Shown here piece by piece: positions 42,243-51,916 of a stretch of 64,000 nt of DNA. The notes under the pieces are model-generated. The model had not been told where the DNA came from. It saw nothing but the letters and a program-made list of their open reading frames with translations, and did no database searches. Position numbers and translations under genes: made by a program. Numbering within the stretch: the stretch's first letter is position 1; the number at the start of each line of letters is the position of its first letter. The DNA is from Planctomycetota bacterium (lineage in GTDB: Bacteria; Planctomycetota; UBA1135; GCA-002686595). The stretch covers positions 25,581-89,580 of the forward strand of contig JADYYP010000064.1 in assembly GCA_020853575.1 (NCBI GenBank), written 5' to 3'.

Positions 42243-43574
42243 GTGAGCGAGCCCCCGTCGCGCGTCCTGAAGTCCAGCCTGCACCGCAGCGTGCGGCTGA
42301 TCGAGGAAGCCAACGGAGCGCGCACGGTGGTCAAGCGCTTCCAGAGTCGCTCACTGGCGGGCGCGACGCTCGACCGCGCCCGCGCCGCCCGCGAGCACCG
42401 CATGCTGACCGCGCTGCACGCCTTGGGCGTCGCGGTGCCGCGGCCACTCGCGCTCGAGCGCGTCGGCGGCGCGTGGGAAGTCCACATGCAGTGGATCGAC
42501 GAAGCGCTGACCCCGGCGGACGTGCTCGCGGGCGGCGCGTCCTGGCCGCACTCGCCCGAGCGAGCCGCGCGCACGTTGGGCTCGCTGCTCGCCGAGTTGC
42601 ACGCCGCCGGCGTCGACCACCCGGACCTGCATCCGGGCAATGCGCTCCTGACCCGCGACGGCGCGGCCTGGGCCATCGATTTCCACAAGGCGCGTCGCGT
42701 CGCGCGCCTGGCCCAGCGCAAGATCGAGCGCGACCTCGTGCGCCTCGCCGCCAGCGTGCGCGAGCGGACGACACCGACCTTTCGTGCGCGCTTCTTCCTG
42801 GCTTGGTGGCGCGCCCTACCGCGCGAGCTGCGCCCCGCGCTGGCCCGTGCCGAGTGGGTGCGAGAGATCGAGCATCTGGCGCGTGCGGAGCGCGTGCACT
42901 ACGTCAAGCAGCGTCGCGCGAGGTGGACCCGCCAAGGAACCGCATGCGACGCCGTCGAGCGCGAATTCTCGGGCTTCGTGGCGCGCGGAGTCGAGCTCGT
43001 GCGTGCGCTCGAGCTCGATTCCGTCGCACGCCAACGCGCCGCGGGGCCGTGCGCGGAGCTCGCCGGATCGGCGACGTTGCTCGTGACCGGACTCTCGGCG
43101 CGCGAGACACGCCGCGTCTGGTGGTGCGCCGCGCGCCTGTGCGAGCACGGCCTCGCCGCCGCCTCGCCGCTGGCCGTGGCGTTCGACCCGCGACCCTGGG
43201 TGGCGCTGAGCGTGCCTCCCGGCGCTCGCGCCGGTGTGAACCCGTCCGCGATGCGCGAACGGCGCGCGCTGCGCTCGCTCGGCCGACTGTGCGCGGCGCT
43301 CGCCGATCGCGCGCTCAAGCCCAGCGCCGCGGCGGGAGCGCTGTTTTGGCTCGACGCGCGCGGTCAGGTGTTCCTCGGTCCGGCGCTCGACCTGGTCCAC
43401 GAGAAGCGCGCGGCCGGAGGCGTGGACACGACCCTCGCTCTGGCCCTCGCGGGCCTGAGCCTGTTCGAGCTGTCGCGCCCGCAGCGTGCAGCGTTCGCGC
43501 TCGGCCTGCTCGAGGGAGCGAGGCTCTCCCCGCGCGCTCGTGACGCCTTGCGCAACGAGCTGCGCCATGGCTGA
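42243..43574 (+). CDS. WaaP/KdkA-like lipopolysaccharide kinase, with a second degenerate kinase-like half
   Basis: Probably phosphorylates the lipid A core (Kdo or heptose). It begins at GTG 42243. The N-terminal half has kinase landmarks: VVK (Lys31), Glu51 on the C-helix, catalytic loop HPDLHPGNALL (Asp128, Asn133) and AIDFHKA (Asp146). The C-terminal 220 residues look like a second, worn kinase lobe (WWCAARLCEHGLAAASPLAV, LFWLDARGQVFLGP), without a clear HxDxxxxN. The 443-aa length is longer than single-domain KdkA (about 230 aa). It overlaps the acyltransferase gene by 8 bp. Cytoplasmic face of the inner membrane. Confidence 0.8.
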   Translation: MSEPPSRVLKSSLHRSVRLIEEANGARTVVKRFQSRSLAGATLDRARAAREHRMLTALHALGVAVPRPLALERVGGAWEVHMQWIDEALTPADVLAGGASWPHSPERAARTLGSLLAELHAAGVDHPDLHPGNALLTRDGAAWAIDFHKARRVARLAQRKIERDLVRLAASVRERTTPTFRARFFLAWWRALPRELRPALARAEWVREIEHLARAERVHYVKQRRARWTRQGTACDAVEREFSGFVARGVELVRALELDSVARQRAAGPCAELAGSATLLVTGLSARETRRVWWCAARLCEHGLAAASPLAVAFDPRPWVALSVPPGARAGVNPSAMRERRALRSLGRLCAALADRALKPSAAAGALFWLDARGQVFLGPALDLVHEKRAAGGVDTTLALALAGLSLFELSRPQRAAFALGLLEGARLSPRARDALRNELRHG

Positions 43575-44484
43575 GCCGCTGCGACGCCGACTGCGCGCGC
43601 GCGCGCTGGAGGCGCTGAGCCAAGCCACCGGCGGCGTGGGCGACGCGCTCGTCCGTGGGCTCCTGCGCACCGCCGCCGAGGCCGTCCGTTGGAGCAAGTA
43701 CGAACGCATCGCCGACGACAATCTCGCCCTGGCGCTGCCCGAGCTCTCCGCGGAGCAGCGCGCTCGGATCCTGCGCGGGGTCCGCCGCCACACCGAGCGC
43801 ATCGTGCACGAATGGCTGGTGCTCGCCGGTCCGCGCAGCGCGGCGCCGATCGAGCGCGTCGAATGCTCCGAGGCCATCCGCAGACTGCGCGAGCTGCGCA
43901 GCGGCGGTCGCGGTCTGATCATCGCGACAGCCCACATCGGCAACTGGGAGGTGCTCGCCGCACGCTTGCGCCGCGAGGGCTTCGAGGGCGCCGTGGTCGG
44001 CGCGAAGAAACGCAACGACTCGTCGAGCGACTGGCTGGTGCGCATGCGCGCCGCTCACGGAGTGCGCAGCATCGCGCAGGACGATTCGCCGCGCGCCGCG
44101 CTCGAGTTGCTGCGGAATGGCGGGACGTTGGGACTGTTGTGCGACCTGGAAGTCAGACGCCTCGCGGGCGAGAGCGTGCCCTTTTTCGGCCGGCCGGCGT
44201 GGACCATGTCGGCGCCTGCGGCCTTGGCTCGCGCTGCACGACTACCACTCGTCCCGGTGCATTGCGTCGCGCGCGGCGACGGCTACGAAATGCGCGTCGA
44301 AGAGCCGCTCGAGCTCGCGCCAGCGCGCGACCGACACGCCGCGCAGCTCGAGCTCCTCTCGCGCCTCAACGCGACCTACGAACGCTGGATCCGCGCGGCG
44401 CCGGAGCAGTGGGTCTGGTATCGCCCGCGCTGGAGCGACGCACGCGAGCTCAATCGAGCGGGTGCGCGTCGAGCCAGGCCTTGA
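43567..44484 (+). CDS. lipid A acyltransferase, LpxL/HtrB-like
   Basis: Transfers a fatty acyl chain to a lipid A precursor. The family signature HxxxxE is HIGNWE (His123, Glu128), preceded by RGLIIATAHIGN. IADDNLALALPELSAEQRARIL matches the usual N-terminal region, and LGLLCDLEVRRLAGESVPFFGRPAWT the middle. VWYRPRW near the end is characteristic. It is 305 aa, as expected. It sits in the lipopolysaccharide locus with the WaaP-like kinase and the LptF/G-like pair. Its 3' end overlaps the convergent FHA-like gene by 35 bp. Acyl chain specificity is unknown. Confidence 0.88.
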   Translation: MAEPLRRRLRARALEALSQATGGVGDALVRGLLRTAAEAVRWSKYERIADDNLALALPELSAEQRARILRGVRRHTERIVHEWLVLAGPRSAAPIERVECSEAIRRLRELRSGGRGLIIATAHIGNWEVLAARLRREGFEGAVVGAKKRNDSSSDWLVRMRAAHGVRSIAQDDSPRAALELLRNGGTLGLLCDLEVRRLAGESVPFFGRPAWTMSAPAALARAARLPLVPVHCVARGDGYEMRVEEPLELAPARDRHAAQLELLSRLNATYERWIRAAPEQWVWYRPRWSDARELNRAGARRARP

Positions 44485-45766
44485 AGGCCGGCACGCGGAC
44501 GAAGGCCTCCCAGTAATGCGGCGAGACCCGCCGGTAGCCGCGCATGCGGTCGCGCAAGTCGATGATGCCCTTGTCCGCGCCCAGGTCGAGCCCGTCGAAC
44601 TTCACCAACTCGCTGCCCGCGCGCTGCGCCATCTGCTCGTCGCCGGAGTAGACCATCAGCACCGCGAGCCACTCGACCGACTGGCCCAGGTTGCCCTTCT
44701 TGAATTCGTGCGCGGCCTGCAGCAGGCGGTCCTCGCACCAGGCCTCGCGATCGCTGGTCAGCTTGTCGAACAACGCCAAGCCTTCGGCGCGCTCGTCGCC
44801 CTTGGCGCTCTCGAGCCAGCGGTTGAGCACCGCGAAGGCTTCCTTGTAGTTGCGCGGCTGAGCCCAGGTCAGCGACTCGATCTCGAACTTGAGCTCGGGG
44901 AACGTCGCCGGCTTGCTCAAGTCGACCATGTCGGAGTAGCGCTCCTTCTTGCGGCGCACCCACTCCATCTCCGGGTGATCGGGCCAGCGGCGCTCGAACT
45001 CGGCCAAGCGCTTCATGAACACGCGCACCACGGGCTTCTCGATCTTCGACGACAGGCGTTGCTGTTCGAAGTTGATCAGCTGGGTCTGCAGGAAGTCCGA
45101 TCCGGCGTCGTTGCGCGCCGCGAGGTCACCGGCCTTGCGACCCTCGGCGATTTGCTGCTTGAGCTTCTCGATCTCGCCGCGCTGCAGATCGCTGAGCTTC
45201 TCGGGCTCGGGGATCAAGCGCAGGTCTTGCTCGGCCTGGTCGTAGACCGCGGCCTTGACGTTCTCGCGGGCGCGGATGATCTGCGCGTCGGCCGCCAGCG
45301 TCGGCGCTGGAGCGTTGCCGATGTTGGCGCGCACGATGAAGAACACGATCACCGCGATCGGGCCCAAGATCATCAGCATGTGCGCCGGCTTGAGCCCCTT
45401 GTCCTTGTAGAGCTCGCGGCTCGAGCGCTCCCAGGCCTGTTTTTCCTTGGGCTTTTGGCTCTCGGCCGGCGCGCCGGCCTCCGGCGGATCGACCAGGATC
45501 TTGGCGTCGCCGATCGAGAGCGGCGTGTTCTTCGGCACCACCGTCTCGGCCGTCGCCGGGCGCCCGGCGAGCTTGGGCGGTACGACGCCCGGCTTGGGGC
45601 GGAGCTTGACCACGCCGTCGAGCACCTCGAGCTCGGCGTGCAGTTCCGCCACGCTGGCCGAGCTGAGCCTGAGCGTCGCTTGCGGTCCGCTGCCGACCGT
45701 GATCACACCGTTGCCGACCTTGAACGCACGGCGCTTTCCGCCCTCTTCGACCACGAAACGCGTCAT
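44450..45766 (-). CDS. membrane-anchored protein with a degenerate FHA domain
   Basis: A 438-aa protein that starts at ATG 45766, overlapping the upstream CAP-lipoprotein stop (ATGA). Residues 1-95 resemble an FHA domain (GNGVITVGSGPQATLRLSSASVAELHAEL), but the key Ser/Arg that bind phosphothreonine read Ala and Glu (VAELHAEL), so phosphopeptide binding is doubtful. One membrane helix (HMLMILGPIAVIVFFIVRAN, about 130-148) separates it from a 290-residue helical region with TPR-like character (EAFAVLNRWLESAKGDERAEGL, EFKKGNLGQSVEWLAVLM). The FHA-like part should be cytoplasmic and the rest outside. Function unknown. Its 3' end overlaps the acyltransferase gene. Confidence 0.75.
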   Translation of the reverse strand: MTRFVVEEGGKRRAFKVGNGVITVGSGPQATLRLSSASVAELHAELEVLDGVVKLRPKPGVVPPKLAGRPATAETVVPKNTPLSIGDAKILVDPPEAGAPAESQKPKEKQAWERSSRELYKDKGLKPAHMLMILGPIAVIVFFIVRANIGNAPAPTLAADAQIIRARENVKAAVYDQAEQDLRLIPEPEKLSDLQRGEIEKLKQQIAEGRKAGDLAARNDAGSDFLQTQLINFEQQRLSSKIEKPVVRVFMKRLAEFERRWPDHPEMEWVRRKKERYSDMVDLSKPATFPELKFEIESLTWAQPRNYKEAFAVLNRWLESAKGDERAEGLALFDKLTSDREAWCEDRLLQAAHEFKKGNLGQSVEWLAVLMVYSGDEQMAQRAGSELVKFDGLDLGADKGIIDLRDRMRGYRRVSPHYWEAFVRVPAFKAWLDAHPLD

Positions 45767-48249
45767 TGCGGGAGTTCCTTCTGGAAGGCCGTGTCCGAGC
45801 CGAAATTCTGGGTCCAGTAGTTCGAGGCGTTGGCGCTGGCCAGCTCGCGGTGCCCGGCCATCAAGATGTTCCGGTGGTGACCGCTGGAGTGCAACCACCC
45901 GTCGTGCGCGGCCTGCGGATCGCCGCCGACCATCGCGCAGTTCTCGCTCACGCCCTTGGCATAGCCCGCGAGCTTCATGCGGTCGAAGGGCGAGCGCCGC
46001 GCCGGGTCGCCCTGCTCGAAGTGCCCGAAATCGCCGGTGTTGGCCATGTACTCCGAGTGGCCTTGCGCCGCGACTTGGATGCGCGGGTTCCAGGCCAGCG
46101 CGCGCCGCCCCAGCATCGTTCGGTAGCGATTGGTGATGCGGACTTGCTCGCGCTCGGCGACGTTGGGCAAGAGCGCGTCATCGACGTCCTTGCGCCCGTC
46201 GAGCTCCTTCCAGCGCCGTTCGTTGTAGGCCGCCACGGCGCGGTCGTAGGCCAAGTCCTGCGCCTCCTTCGCGCTCCAGGCGAAGCTCGCCAACTCGATC
46301 TCGTCCAGCTCGCGCTCTTGGACCAGCAGGTACTCGGGAGCCTCGTCGGAGAACGCGAAGTCGAGCCGGAGCCCGGCGTGCAGCGCGCGGCAACCGGCGA
46401 GCTCCTCGCAAGCCGCGCGGAAATCCTTGGCGAGCTTGACGCGCTTGTCGTGCCGCCAAGCGTCGCGCACGGCGGAGACCAACTCGTCGACGCGCTGCTG
46501 GGCCTTGGCGTATTCGCCGGCGGTGTGGGGCGGTTCCGGCGGCGCGTAGGGATAGAAGTAGACGTTCTCGTCGAAGATCAGCGCGAGAGCCGCCGCGCGC
46601 GCGAGATCGAGCTCGCGGCGCGCCTGCGCCAGCGACTTCAGGCCCGCCGCGGTCTTGGTCTTCGCCAGGGCGCGCTGAGCCAGCTCCGTCCGCGCGCGCA
46701 ACGCCTCGCGCACCGTGCTCTCGCTGGCCACCGCGAGCAGTGCCGCGAACGCGGCGTCGCGGGCGTCGGGCGACGCCTCGCGAAACGCCGACAGCGCCTC
46801 GGCCTCGTTGCTGGCAGCCTGCGCCGTCTCCAGCTGACCGCGCGTGACCCATTTGCGTCCGTCGAGCACCCAGCGTTGGTTGGTCCCGATGCCGCCGCGC
46901 GCGCGCGCGACGATGCTCGCCGCGTCGCTGTGGGCCACGTCGCCGCTCTCGACCATGCGCGCGAGCTCCGCCAGGGCGCGCTCTTGCAGGGAGAGGTCGG
47001 ATCCGCGCAGCACCTCGGCGACGAAGCCGCGGCGCGCGAGCGCGGAGAGCTCGACGGCTTGCACCAGCGATCCCAAGAGCTCGAGCGAGGCCTCGCGCCA
47101 CTCGCGCAGGCTTCCTCCCTGGGTCCAGCCGCCGGGAGCGAGGGCTTCGATGCCCGTGCGCTCGAAACGCGCGGGATCGGCGCGGAAAGCCTCGGACAAC
47201 TCCGAGCGCAGCGCGATGCGCGCGCGCAGATCCTGCGCTTCGCCGAGGTAGTCGTCGCGCACGTGGCCCGGGAACAGCTTGCGGCTCGCGGCCAGCCAAC
47301 ACTGGCGCGCGAAGGCCAGGTCGTCGGCGGCCGCGCTCTCCTTGGCCAAGGCCTCGAGTTGATTGGCGTTCAATCCATCGGGAACCGGCTTGGCGGCGAG
47401 CTGGGGATCGACCTCCGGCTCGGGCTCGACCGCCGCGTCCCGCGCGCGATCGGCGAGCGCCTCGGCCTCGGCTCGCCGGGCCTCACGCTCGGTCCGCGCC
47501 AGCCGTTCGGACTTGTCGGCGAGCTCGCGCGCCAACTCACCCAGCGCCTCGAATCCGTGGGCTGTCGGGAAACGCTCGAGGTTCTTCGCGAGCCAATCGC
47601 TGGCGGAGCGCGCGCCCTGCTCGCGCTCGATCTGACGCACCTGATCCGACAGGCGCTGGGCCTCCAGGCCGGCGGCGTCGGAGAGCTCGGCGCGCAAGCT
47701 CGCCAGATCGCCGGTGAACTCGCGTGGCTCGCCCGCCAACATCGCCAGCAGCGACTCGGCGCGCGACCATTGATGGCCGTCGAGGGCCTCGCGCACGTCT
47801 CCGCGGACGCGAGCAATGCGTTGGCGCAGCTCGGCATCGAGAGCCGCTTCGTCCGCGAGCTGGTCCCGCGACTTGGTGCGCGCCGGCGCGCGCGCCGCGA
47901 GGATGTCGGTCAAGCCGCTGAGCGTGCGCGCCACCTCGTCGCGCGCCCCGGAGTCGACGGTGCGGTCGCGCAGCGTCTTGAGGCGCTCGCGGATCTGGTT
48001 CGGGCTAGCCTCGCCGGCCGCGGCCAGGAGCTCCTCGATCTTGGCGCCGATGGCGGCGCGTTCGGCCCGCGCCCGGTCGATCGCGGCGCGCAGGGCATCG
48101 GCATCGCTGCCCTCGACGCCGTTCAGCAGGCGCGTCGCGCGCTCCAGATCGCCCGCCTGGATCGCGCTGCGCGCCGAGCGCGTCGCCTCTCCGCTGCCAC
48201 AGGCACACACCAAGACCAACAGACACGACAGGAAAGAGCGCTTGGACAT
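45763..48249 (-). CDS. long lipoprotein with a C-terminal CAP (SCP/PR1) domain
   Basis: An 828-aa protein. From ATG 48249 it opens with a lipoprotein signal (FLSCLLVLVCACGSG; lipobox VCAC). About 650 residues are helical, with coiled-coil-rich blocks (RARAERAAIGAKIEELL, RQIEREQGARSASDWLAKNLERF). The C-terminal 130 residues are a CAP domain: VRITNRYRTMLGRRALAWNP, the His of AQGHSEYM, GDFGHFEQG, GVSENCAMVGG and WLHSSGHHRNILMAGHRE. The cavity residues (His/Glu/His) are present. In eukaryotes and bacteria CAP domains bind lipids or act as proteases; here the role is unknown. It is probably outer-membrane-tethered. It is coupled with the FHA-like gene. Confidence 0.85.
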   Translation of the reverse strand: MSKRSFLSCLLVLVCACGSGEATRSARSAIQAGDLERATRLLNGVEGSDADALRAAIDRARAERAAIGAKIEELLAAAGEASPNQIRERLKTLRDRTVDSGARDEVARTLSGLTDILAARAPARTKSRDQLADEAALDAELRQRIARVRGDVREALDGHQWSRAESLLAMLAGEPREFTGDLASLRAELSDAAGLEAQRLSDQVRQIEREQGARSASDWLAKNLERFPTAHGFEALGELARELADKSERLARTEREARRAEAEALADRARDAAVEPEPEVDPQLAAKPVPDGLNANQLEALAKESAAADDLAFARQCWLAASRKLFPGHVRDDYLGEAQDLRARIALRSELSEAFRADPARFERTGIEALAPGGWTQGGSLREWREASLELLGSLVQAVELSALARRGFVAEVLRGSDLSLQERALAELARMVESGDVAHSDAASIVARARGGIGTNQRWVLDGRKWVTRGQLETAQAASNEAEALSAFREASPDARDAAFAALLAVASESTVREALRARTELAQRALAKTKTAAGLKSLAQARRELDLARAAALALIFDENVYFYPYAPPEPPHTAGEYAKAQQRVDELVSAVRDAWRHDKRVKLAKDFRAACEELAGCRALHAGLRLDFAFSDEAPEYLLVQERELDEIELASFAWSAKEAQDLAYDRAVAAYNERRWKELDGRKDVDDALLPNVAEREQVRITNRYRTMLGRRALAWNPRIQVAAQGHSEYMANTGDFGHFEQGDPARRSPFDRMKLAGYAKGVSENCAMVGGDPQAAHDGWLHSSGHHRNILMAGHRELASANASNYWTQNFGSDTAFQKELPQ

Positions 48250-48373
48250 CGTGGAGGCGAGGGCAGCCAGGGTACCGGCCACCCGGCAAACGGTCACCCA
48301 AGTTCGGTGCGGGAGTGCGCGTGAAAAAGCGCTCTCTCGCTCCCGCGCGACGGTCGCAGTAGCTTCTCGGTCG

Positions 48374-50248
48374 ATGCCGCCCGCCGTCGACGCCTTGGCC
48401 CTGGCCGAACGACTCGATACCCGCTACGCGCGCCTGCACACCTCGAAGGAGGATGCCTTCTGGACGGCGCGCATGGGCCTCGCCGACGATGCTGCGGCAG
48501 CGCAGCGCGAGCTCGACGTGCTCGACGTCGAGCTGCAGGGGTTCCTGCAAGCCCCCGAGCGCTTGGCCGAGGTGCGCGCCGCGCTCGACGCCTTGGGTGA
48601 CGACGCCCCGCGAGAACTGGGCGTGCGCCTCGAAGGCTGGCGGCGGACCTTCGAGAGCCACGTGATCGATTCGGCCGCGGCGCGCGCGCTGGCCGCGGAG
48701 CTGGTCGTCGACGAAGGCCGCCTCGAGCACGCGCGCGGTGCGATGGAGCTCGGCTACCGCGATCCCGCGCAGGGTTTCGTGCGCGCCTCGAGCGTCAAGC
48801 TCTCGGCCATGCTGCGCTCGGAAAGTGCCGAGCACCTGCGACGCGCCGCGTGGGACGGATTGCGCGGCATCGAGACCCACGTGCTCGATCAGGGATTCCT
48901 CGACATCGTGCGCAAGCGCAATCGTCTCGGCCGCGCGTTGGGCGCCGAGGACTACTACGACTGGAAGACGCGCCGCGTCGAAGGCCTGGGCAAGCACGAG
49001 GTGTTCGCGCTGCTCGACGAGCTCGAGGCGCGCACCGCCGACGCCGCGCGGCGCGCGCTGGACGCGCTGCGGACGAAGCACGGTGCGGCTCGGGTCACGC
49101 CCTGGAACGTGCAGTACCTCGTCAGCGGCGACGTCACGCGCGAGTCAGACCCCTACTTTCCGTTCCGCTCGGCGTTGGCGCGCTGGGGACGCTCGTTCGC
49201 GGCGCTGGGCATCCGCTACCGCGGCGCGGAACTCGTGCTCGACCTCGTCGATCGCCGTGGCAAGTACGAGAACGGCTTCATGCACGGCCCGGTGGTCGCG
49301 TGGCGACACTCCGGCAGCTTCGTCCCGGCGCGCATCCACTTCACCGCCAATGCGATCCCCACGCTGCCGGGCTCCGGCCAGCGCGCCATGGCGACCCTGT
49401 TCCACGAGGGCGGACACGCCGCGCACTTCGCCAACATCGACATGCCCAGTCCGTGCTTCGGTCAAGAGTTCGCGCCGACCTCGGTCGCGTTCTCCGAGAC
49501 GCAGAGCATGCTGCTCGACAGCTTGCTCGACGACGCCGACTGGCAGCAGCGCTATGCCTTGGACAGCGCCGGTCGCCCGCTGCCGATCGAGCTGGTCGAC
49601 AAGGCGCTCGCTGCCTCGCAACCCTTCGCCGCTTGGAATGCGCGTGCGATGCTCGCGGTGTGCTACGGCGAGCGGGCGCTGTACGAGATTCCCGACGAGC
49701 AGCTCACCGCTGAGCGCGTGCTGCGCGAATTGCGCGAGGTCGAGCGGCGCCTGCTGTTCCTCGACCAAGGCAGCCCGCGGCCGATCCTGGCGGTGCCGCA
49801 CCTGCTGGCCGGCGATTCGAGCGCGTACTACCACGGCTACGTGCTGGCCGAGATGGCCGTGCACCAAGCGCGGCGCCACTTCGTCGCGCGCGACGGCACG
49901 CTGGTCGACAATCCGCGCGTCGGCCCCGATCTCGCGCGCCTGTGGTGGCAGCCGGGAAACAGCCTGCGCTTCGACGAGTTCGTGCGGCGGCTCACGAGGG
50001 AAGAGCTGTCGGCCGAGGCCTTCGCACACCACGTCAACCGCGACCTCGCGACCGCGCTGCACGATGCGCACGCGGCCATCGAGCGCCTCGAGCGCGTGCC
50101 GCGCTTCGACGGTCCAGTCGAGCTCGACGCGCGCCTGCGCGTGGTCCACGGCCGCGAGGTCGTCGCCGAGCTGAACGGGGACTTCGAGGCCTGCGCCGCG
50201 CAGTTCGCGCGCTGGATCGACGCGCGGGCCGAGGCGGATCGAGGCTAG
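48374..50248 (+). CDS. M3-family-like zinc metallopeptidase
   Basis: A 624-aa protein with the gluzincin motif HEGGH (His344-Glu345-Gly-Gly-His348) in TLFHEGGHAAHFANID. A likely third ligand is Glu375 in VAFSETQSMLLDSLL, 31 residues after the first His, as in oligopeptidase F/M3 enzymes. It lacks a signal peptide and is mostly helical, consistent with a cytoplasmic oligopeptidase. ATG 48374 is used; the frame is open further upstream but that part is not family-like. It diverges from the CAP lipoprotein gene over 124 bp and is followed by a membrane protein gene after 3 bp. Confidence 0.85.
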   Translation: MPPAVDALALAERLDTRYARLHTSKEDAFWTARMGLADDAAAAQRELDVLDVELQGFLQAPERLAEVRAALDALGDDAPRELGVRLEGWRRTFESHVIDSAAARALAAELVVDEGRLEHARGAMELGYRDPAQGFVRASSVKLSAMLRSESAEHLRRAAWDGLRGIETHVLDQGFLDIVRKRNRLGRALGAEDYYDWKTRRVEGLGKHEVFALLDELEARTADAARRALDALRTKHGAARVTPWNVQYLVSGDVTRESDPYFPFRSALARWGRSFAALGIRYRGAELVLDLVDRRGKYENGFMHGPVVAWRHSGSFVPARIHFTANAIPTLPGSGQRAMATLFHEGGHAAHFANIDMPSPCFGQEFAPTSVAFSETQSMLLDSLLDDADWQQRYALDSAGRPLPIELVDKALAASQPFAAWNARAMLAVCYGERALYEIPDEQLTAERVLRELREVERRLLFLDQGSPRPILAVPHLLAGDSSAYYHGYVLAEMAVHQARRHFVARDGTLVDNPRVGPDLARLWWQPGNSLRFDEFVRRLTREELSAEAFAHHVNRDLATALHDAHAAIERLERVPRFDGPVELDARLRVVHGREVVAELNGDFEACAAQFARWIDARAEADRG

Positions 50249-50251
50249 CGC

Positions 50252-51916
50252 GTGCACCGCGCCTTCGAGCTCGCGCGCGTCGCCGCCCTGTTCCTGTTCG
50301 GACTGGCGCTCGGACTGCATTTCGCGCGCATGGGCTACATGCCGCTCGACCAGTCGATCTGCTTCGATGGCGGGTGGCGCTGGCTCTCGGGCGAGCTGCC
50401 GTTCGCGGACTACGTCGCACCCAACGGCTTCCCGGTGCACGCGCTGCAGGCCGCGTTCTTCGCGCTCTTCGGTGTCGACTGGTTCGCGTACTGCTTGCAC
50501 GCCGCGGTGGTCAACGGGCTCGCGGTCGTGCTCGTCGATCGCCTGCTCGTGCGGCTGGGCCTGGCGCGCGCGGCGGCCTCGGTGTTCGCGGCCTGCACCG
50601 CGATCGCGTTCTATCCGCCGTTCGGCGTGCCCTACATGGACCAGCACGCGTTCTTCTTCGCGCTCGTGGCGCTGGTCGCGGCGCTCGAGGCGGCGCGCGC
50701 GCGCACGGCGCGCCAGGTCCAGCTCCTGTGGTGGTGTTCCGGAGTCGCGCTGGCGCTGGCCTACCTGTGCAAGCAGATCCCGAGCGTGTTCTTCGCGCCG
50801 CTGGTCGCGTGGATCGCGGTGTGGAGCGAGCGGCGCGTCTTCCGCGGCCTGTGGAACGCGGCCAAGGGCGCGCTCGCCACCTTCGCCGTCGTGCTCGCCG
50901 CCGGAGCGCTGCTCGTCCCGGAATTCGCGTACCGCGTGCGGACCTACTGGCTCGACTTGCCGAGCGAGGAAGGCGCGCGCCGCCTGGGCTACGTGCCCGA
51001 TGTCGGGAGCATCCTGCGGCGCTTCGAAGAAACGCGCGTGCAGCTCGACCTGTGGTCGATCACGGCCGTGCACCTGCTGTGCGTTCCAAGCGCGCTCGTC
51101 GGATTGGCCCTGCTCCGGCGCGCGTGGCGCGAGCGCGAGTGGCGCTGGGGCGCGGTCCTGGGCCGAGCGGCTGCAGCCGAGTGCGTGCTGCTCAGTTGCT
51201 TGATGTTCATCGCGCTCACCGGCAACGACAAGGAGATCGGTGTTCCGCTGGTGTTCGCCAGCACGGGCCTCGCGGCCGCGGCGCTGGCGACGTTGGGCTC
51301 GGTGGGCGGCGCCGCGCGACGTTGGGTCTCCCGCGCGGCCGTGTTACTCCTGGCGCTGATCGCAGCTCGCGACGCCTGGACCTTCGGCGAGCGCGTCGTC
51401 GCCACGCGCAAGGTCAACGACATGACCTTCGACGCGGCCCTGGCCGAGGCGAGCGCTGCCGAGCTCCCCGAGGAATTCGCCTACCTGCGCTGGAGTGTGC
51501 CCAAGCTCGTGCGCTACACGCCGAGCGATCTGCGCGCGCTGCGCGACTACCTGCGCTCGCGCGGCGGAGCGTTCTTCCTCGTCGGCGACGCCTCGCCGCT
51601 GTACGGCATGCTCGGCCAGCCCTCGATCTCACCCGCGCTGTGGTACCACCCCGCGCTGACCTTTCCGGTCCCCCACGATCCGCGCTTTCCGGAGTTCGAG
51701 CAGCGGCTCCTCGAGCGCTTCGAAGCCCGCGGGGTGCGCACGATCGTGATCGAGCCGCGGGTGTGGGTGGGCTACCGGGCACCGGAAGGAGAGACCCCGC
51801 CGGCGCGCCTGATCACGCTCGATTCGTTCCCGCGCATCCGCGCTGCCGTGGACGCGCGCCGTGTCGCGGAGCGCGACGTCGGCGCGTTCCATGTCATCGA
51901 GCTGGCCGACGTTTGA
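50252..51916 (+). CDS. polytopic membrane protein, GT-C-glycosyltransferase-like
   Basis: A 554-aa protein with about ten membrane helices and a soluble C-terminal part. An acidic/hydrophilic first loop (LDQSICFDGGWRWLSGELPFADYVAPNGF) fits the GT-C pattern of a first periplasmic loop with conserved Asp, and YLCKQIPSVFFAPLVAWIA lies in the core. It resembles the membrane protein at 58246 in layout (first-loop LxGDxxFRDxxxxNGP-type wording there). Such enzymes use lipid-linked sugars to glycosylate proteins or envelope lipids. The start is GTG 50252, 3 bp after the peptidase stop. Donor and acceptor unknown. Its 3' end overlaps the next, convergent gene by 23 bp. Confidence 0.72.
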   Translation: MHRAFELARVAALFLFGLALGLHFARMGYMPLDQSICFDGGWRWLSGELPFADYVAPNGFPVHALQAAFFALFGVDWFAYCLHAAVVNGLAVVLVDRLLVRLGLARAAASVFAACTAIAFYPPFGVPYMDQHAFFFALVALVAALEAARARTARQVQLLWWCSGVALALAYLCKQIPSVFFAPLVAWIAVWSERRVFRGLWNAAKGALATFAVVLAAGALLVPEFAYRVRTYWLDLPSEEGARRLGYVPDVGSILRRFEETRVQLDLWSITAVHLLCVPSALVGLALLRRAWREREWRWGAVLGRAAAAECVLLSCLMFIALTGNDKEIGVPLVFASTGLAAAALATLGSVGGAARRWVSRAAVLLLALIAARDAWTFGERVVATRKVNDMTFDAALAEASAAELPEEFAYLRWSVPKLVRYTPSDLRALRDYLRSRGGAFFLVGDASPLYGMLGQPSISPALWYHPALTFPVPHDPRFPEFEQRLLERFEARGVRTIVIEPRVWVGYRAPEGETPPARLITLDSFPRIRAAVDARRVAERDVGAFHVIELADV

